Positions 4,431-7,744 of a DNA stretch of 7,744 bases are shown one piece after another. The stretch is from an uncultured Clostridia bacterium (GTDB lineage Bacteria > Bacillota > Clostridia > Oscillospirales > CAG-272): NCBI GenBank assembly GCA_945485605.1, contig CALYSG010000085.1, positions 1 through 7,744 on the forward strand, written 5' to 3'. A program made the translations under genes and the position numbers. Every line of letters begins with the position of its first letter. The first letter of the stretch is position 1. Below the pieces are notes generated by a model. It was not told the origin of the DNA. It searched no databases and saw only the letters and a program-made list of their open reading frames with translations.

Positions 4431-6763
4431 AACTCATTTCCTGCTACATAGAGAATTTCGGATGTCTGCACGAGATCGAATTCGACTTTTCGGACGGGCT
4501 TTCATGTATATGCGAGGAAAACGGCTACGGCAAATCTACGCTCGCCGCCTTCATCAGCGCAGTTTTTTACGGGCTTCCGGACGGGAGAAGGAAGGCCTCC
4601 GATAACCCGAGAAAAAAATACCTTCCGTGGCAGGGCGGAGTCTTCGGCGGGAGCGCGGTAATAGAGACTCCGAAGGGACACTTCCGCGTCGGGCGTACCT
4701 TCGGGAAGAAGCAGACCGAGGACACGTTCAGTCTCACCGATCTTGATACGCGGCTTGAGAGCCTTGCATACGGAGAAAAGATAGGTGAGGAGCTTTTCGG
4801 TCTTACCGAAGAATCCTTTATGAAGAGCACCTACCTGCCGCAGGAAGCGGTTATGACCTCTATGACGCCCGACATAAACGCAAGGCTTACGAACCTTCTC
4901 GAGAGCTCGGACGATATGAGTGACTACGGCAAGGCGGTATCGCGACTCGATGCATATATAAAGAACCTTTGCAACGCGCAAAAGCACGGGGTTATCCCCG
5001 CGCTGAGATCCGATCTGACCTCCTGTATGCTCGAAATAGAGAAATGCGAGGCAAGGAGCAACGACGCGACCGAGGGAAGGCTCAGGCTAAGTTCGGTAGT
5101 TTCGGAGCTTGATGCCTGCACGTCAAGACTTAAAGAGATCGAATCGGCGCTCAGAAAGGCAGAGGCAGACAGCCTTGCCGCAAAGGACGCGGACTATTGC
5201 CGCCGGCTGTTTTGTGCTGCAAGGACCGCAAAGGAGAGAGCCGATGCACTTGCTCGGCTGTTTCCTGCCGGCATACCGACCGACGGAGAGATAAGAGAAG
5301 CGTCGGGTGACGCGGCAAGGTACGATTCACTTGAAGAGTCGCGGACCGGGCTTTCCGAAGTCGAAAAAAAGAGGCTCGCCGGACTTCGCGAAAGATTCGG
5401 CGTCACTCCCGACATAGGTCTTGCCGACAGGCTCTCCGGAAAAACATCCGAGCTTGCGGCGAAGGCGGAGGGACTTGATTTTATCCGTGCCGGGATTCCG
5501 TCAGAGCCTCGGAAGCCTCAAAAGCGCGGCAATGCCGCAGGCACTGCTATCCTTTGTGCAGGTCTTGCTCTTTTGATCTTCGGAATAATTCTCGGTGCTG
5601 CCGCATCGGTCGCGGCGGGCGTGGCGCTTTGCGTTCTCGGCGCGATCGGAGCGTTCGCGGGCGGGATCATGCTTGCCCTCGGAAATTCGGCGAAGAAGCG
5701 CGACGCAGAGGAATACGAGATCAAGCTCGCGGCTTATCGTGCGGCACGGGACGATCTCTCGAAGAAGCGCGCGGATTATGAAGCCGAGGAAAGTGCGCTC
5801 GACTTTGAGCTGTCCTCTTTCGTGCCCGAATACCGTCGGGGCAGCGAGAGATACGCGGCAATATCCGAAGTCAGACGTGGTATTTCCGAATATATGAGCC
5901 TTCTTTCCGACGAAAAGAGGGCATCCGAAGCCGAAAGTCGACGTCAGCACGATATATCGGAGGTAAAGGGCAGGCTCGACGCCTTCTTCGATCGATATCC
6001 GTGCGACCTTACGGGGGGATACGGCGTGGGGCTTGATCGGTTGCGCTGTGAGATCTCGGCGCTCGAAAATGCCCGCCGCGATGCCTCGGAAAAGGAAAAA
6101 GCCGCAGAAGCATTCGCTGCCGAGAAGGAGATCGACCCGTCGCTTCCCTTACCCGAGATGCCCGACACCGCGGCGCTTTCAGACGAAAAGGTATCTCTCG
6201 GGAAAAGGATATCCTTCCTCGAGCATGAGAAAGGCAGGCTGACCGAGGCTATAAGGAGCGCCGACGCGGGCTCCGAAGCGCTTCCCGAGCTAAACGAAAA
6301 GGCAGACGCGCTCCGCGACCGAATACGGCTTTGCGAACGCGATTTCGAAGATGCGAAGGCGGCGAAGGATCTTCTCGCGAAGGCTAAGGATTCGCTGTCG
6401 GGAAGGTACCTTGTCGGAATGGAAAAGGCGTTTGACGGCAGCTTCCGCGGCGTGACGGGACTCGGGATAGGATCCGAGATAGATACCTCACTCGCCCTTA
6501 AGCTCGGCGACAAAAAGATGCGCTCGGAGGAAAGCTACAGCCGCGGGCTTCGCGCGATAGCGGCGGTATGCCTTCGCATAGCTCTCACCGATGCGATATT
6601 TACAGATGACAAGCCCTTTTTGCTCCTTGACGATCCCTTCTGTGACCTTGATGACAGAAGGCTTGCAAACGCTCTTTCAATGCTCGGAAGGCTTGCCGGG
6701 GGCAGGCAGATCATATACCTTACCTGTCATTCGAGCCGTATGCCCGAAAAAGCAAGCAGTTAA
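4427..6763 (+). CDS. SbcC/YhaN-like AAA ATPase with coiled coils and a central membrane hairpin
   Basis: This is the 778-residue partner of the preceding nuclease. The N-terminal half-ATPase has Walker A at 30-38 (EENGYGKST, Lys36) followed by FYGLPDGRRK, and a Q-loop in YLPQEA (Gln139). Charged coiled-coil arms cover about 145-360 and 420-680. Between them lies a hydrophobic hairpin of two membrane segments (about 374-393 and 394-419), as in YhaN rather than SbcC. The C-terminal half has a signature-like SRGLRAIAAVCLRIAL (about 704-719), Walker B FLLLDDPF (731-738, Asp735/Asp736) and a switch histidine (His768, TCHSS). The first glycine of the canonical P-loop is Glu, which I recall as usual in this subfamily. 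It begins inside the stop of the nuclease gene (ATGA) after a GGAGGAG site. No Zn-hook CxxC is seen in the arms; the membrane hairpin takes the apex. Role in DNA repair or nucleoid processing at the membrane is inferred. Confidence 0.88.
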   Translation: MKLISCYIENFGCLHEIEFDFSDGLSCICEENGYGKSTLAAFISAVFYGLPDGRRKASDNPRKKYLPWQGGVFGGSAVIETPKGHFRVGRTFGKKQTEDTFSLTDLDTRLESLAYGEKIGEELFGLTEESFMKSTYLPQEAVMTSMTPDINARLTNLLESSDDMSDYGKAVSRLDAYIKNLCNAQKHGVIPALRSDLTSCMLEIEKCEARSNDATEGRLRLSSVVSELDACTSRLKEIESALRKAEADSLAAKDADYCRRLFCAARTAKERADALARLFPAGIPTDGEIREASGDAARYDSLEESRTGLSEVEKKRLAGLRERFGVTPDIGLADRLSGKTSELAAKAEGLDFIRAGIPSEPRKPQKRGNAAGTAILCAGLALLIFGIILGAAASVAAGVALCVLGAIGAFAGGIMLALGNSAKKRDAEEYEIKLAAYRAARDDLSKKRADYEAEESALDFELSSFVPEYRRGSERYAAISEVRRGISEYMSLLSDEKRASEAESRRQHDISEVKGRLDAFFDRYPCDLTGGYGVGLDRLRCEISALENARRDASEKEKAAEAFAAEKEIDPSLPLPEMPDTAALSDEKVSLGKRISFLEHEKGRLTEAIRSADAGSEALPELNEKADALRDRIRLCERDFEDAKAAKDLLAKAKDSLSGRYLVGMEKAFDGSFRGVTGLGIGSEIDTSLALKLGDKKMRSEESYSRGLRAIAAVCLRIALTDAIFTDDKPFLLLDDPFCDLDDRRLANALSMLGRLAGGRQIIYLTCHSSRMPEKASS

Positions 6764-6792
6764 AATTTTCCATAAGAAAGGATTTTTATATT

Positions 6793-7458
6793 ATGAAAAG
6801 AATGATCTCACCCTCGCTGATGTGCGCCGATTTTATGAACCTCGGCGATGAGCTTAAAAAGCTCGAGAAGGGAAACATCGAGTACCTTCACGTCGACATA
6901 ATGGACGGCGTTTATGTGCCGAACTACACTCTCGGCACCGATTTTGTGAAGAGGCTCCACGCCGCGACCGACATTCCGCTCGACATTCATCTTATGATAG
7001 ATGAGCCGACCGCAAAGCTCGATTGGTTTGAGCTTTGCGAGGGGGATTATGTTTCGGTGCATTACGAGTCCTGCACCCATATTCAACGTGCGCTGAACCT
7101 TATCAGAGAGCGCGGGGCAAGACCTATGCTGGCGCTGAACCCCGGAACGCCTCTTACGGTGCTTGAGGAGCTGATGCCCTACATCGACGGCGTGCTCATA
7201 ATGACGGTCAATCCCGGATTCTCGGGACAGAAGCTCGTGACCTCGACTCTCGGAAAGATCACGCGTTGCCGCGAGCTGCTTGACAGGAACGGTTACACGG
7301 AAGTTGATATCGAGTGTGACGGCAATGTCAGCTTCGAGAACGCGAAGCTGATGAAGGAGGCGGGCGCGAACATCTTCGTCGCCGGGACCTCGAGCATCTA
7401 TTCAAAGGCTGACACGCTCGAAAACAACCTTGCAAGGCTTCGTGCCGCCATCGGCTGA
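6793..7458 (+). CDS. Ribulose-phosphate 3-epimerase family protein (Rpe or allulose-6-phosphate epimerase-like)
   Basis: The enzyme family interconverts ketose phosphates at C3 (ribulose-5-P/xylulose-5-P in the pentose phosphate pathway; allulose-6-P/fructose-6-P for AlsE) on a TIM barrel. The 221-residue length is normal. Family motifs are complete: ISPSLMCADF (Ser8), HVDIMDGVYVPN (His33, Asp35, Met37), LDIHLMI (His66), VSVHYES, LALNPGTP, MTVNPGFSGQ and the phosphate-binding VAGTSSIY (197-203). The second catalytic aspartate is Asp176. Where typical Rpe has DGG, this protein has DGN, and SPSLMC and DIMDG also resemble E. coli AlsE, so the exact substrate is open. ATG 6793 has AAAGGA (6777-6782) ten bases upstream. 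It follows the ATPase gene by 29 bases with no terminator, so it may be co-transcribed without sharing its function. Confidence 0.88.
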   Translation: MKRMISPSLMCADFMNLGDELKKLEKGNIEYLHVDIMDGVYVPNYTLGTDFVKRLHAATDIPLDIHLMIDEPTAKLDWFELCEGDYVSVHYESCTHIQRALNLIRERGARPMLALNPGTPLTVLEELMPYIDGVLIMTVNPGFSGQKLVTSTLGKITRCRELLDRNGYTEVDIECDGNVSFENAKLMKEAGANIFVAGTSSIYSKADTLENNLARLRAAIG

Positions 7459-7461
7459 GCC

Positions 7462-7482
7462 TGCGGGCGGGCACTGCCCGCA
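7462..7482 (+). terminator. GC-rich hairpin after the epimerase gene
   Basis: TGCGGGC (7462-7468) pairs with GCCCGCA (7476-7482); alternatively GCGGGC 7467-7472 pairs with GCCCGC 7476-7481. It starts four bases after the stop codon. No T-run follows, so it would act as a pause, a 3'-end stabiliser or a poor terminator. Confidence 0.45.
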
Positions 7483-7501
7483 AGCCAATCCTCGCGGTTT
7501 A

Positions 7502-7571
7502 TTCACCGAAGGGTGAAGATTTCACCCGGAAACAATGTCGGCAAAAAGGTGAGGCGATCGATCACCCTTCG
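7502..7571 (+). repeat. Alternating complementary segments able to form exclusive hairpins
   Basis: TTCACC (7502-7507), GGGTGAA (7511-7517), TTCACCC (7521-7527), GGTGA (7548-7552) and TCACC (7562-7566) can pair in several exclusive ways. The best local stem is GGGTGAA with TTCACCC (7 bp, 3-base loop). A longer option is CGAAGGGTGA (7507-7516) with TCACCCTTCG (7562-7571), 10 bp perfect. No peptide-coding leader or downstream gene is visible inside the window. Confidence 0.5.
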
Positions 7572-7591
7572 CCCGTGTTAAAAGTTTTCGC

Positions 7592-7657
7592 CCGCCTTTT
7601 TCAAAAGGCGGCGCACATCCAAGGCGCGTAGCCTTGGTCGCCCTCCGCAGAGGGCGA
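7592..7657 (+). repeat. Three back-to-back perfect hairpins, possible dispersed intergenic repeat
   Basis: CCGCCTTTT (7592-7600) pairs with AAAAGGCGG (7603-7611); CCAAGGC (7619-7625) with GCCTTGG (7631-7637); TCGCCCTC (7638-7645) with GAGGGCGA (7650-7657). The second and third hairpins touch. A flanking pair, GTTTTCGCCC (7584-7593) and GGGCGAAAC (7652-7660), offers an alternative outer stem. The wording resembles non-coding repeat units I recall from clostridial intergenic regions, but copy number cannot be judged from one window. Confidence 0.5.
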
Positions 7658-7744
7658 AACTCCCCTCAACGGCATTTTCTTTTTGCTTAGCTTTTTCTTT
7701 TGCCCATAGCAGGCTATAATCGAGATCAAGCCGTTTTTCTGACG
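7658..7744. other. Non-coding end of window, nothing supported
   Basis: These bases are pyrimidine-rich on the plus strand and contain a TATAAT at 7715-7720 without a -35 box at a workable distance. No start codon with a ribosome binding site is seen on either strand. Confidence 0.4.

Noticed and set aside
7715..7720. TATAAT near the window end as a promoter
   Set aside because: No -35 box is found 16-18 bases upstream and no extended -10 is present.

Overview
The window looks like a chromosomal piece of a gut-type clostridial Firmicute (Oscillospiraceae or a related order; this is inference). The reasons are strong AGGAGG-type ribosome binding sites, TTG starts, TTGACA/TATAAT promoters, an elongator tRNA-Met that begins with a G-U pair, and a YhaO/YhaN-like nuclease pair. 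No marker gene fixes the genus.

Bases 1 to about 2940 are the end of a mobilizable element (IME, ICE or integrated plasmid). Bases 3-335 hold the 3' end of an unknown gene. Bases 336-737 are non-coding and rich in direct repeats and small hairpins, and are the best place for an origin of transfer. Then come a MobC-type relaxosome protein (738-1055, TTG start), a VirD2/MobP-type relaxase of the Tn1549 kind (1042-2478), and a small charged protein of unknown function (2493-2906). Inside the relaxase gene, in another frame, lies a convincing second gene (1808-2281). It has its own ribosome binding site, a coiled coil and a C-terminal membrane anchor. The layout parallels mobB nested in mobA of RSF1010 and ColE1-type plasmids and is the most interesting item here.

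Bases 2891-3260 hold two minus-strand tRNA genes (Met, then Glu) with a near-consensus promoter, an A/T-tract upstream element and two tandem terminators. The mobile module stops within about 60 bases of the tRNA-Glu 3' end, which suggests a tRNA-associated insertion site; the recombinase and the other junction lie outside the window.

Bases 3332-7458 are ordinary host chromosome with more GC-rich genes on the plus strand: an SbcD/YhaO-like metallophosphoesterase, translationally coupled by ATGA overlap to an SbcC/YhaN-like ATPase with a membrane hairpin, then a ribulose-phosphate 3-epimerase family enzyme. The first two probably form a DNA-end-processing complex; the epimerase looks like a downstream passenger. 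Bases 7459-7744 contain no gene but many inverted repeats, including a set of mutually exclusive pairings and a block of hairpins that may be a dispersed intergenic repeat.
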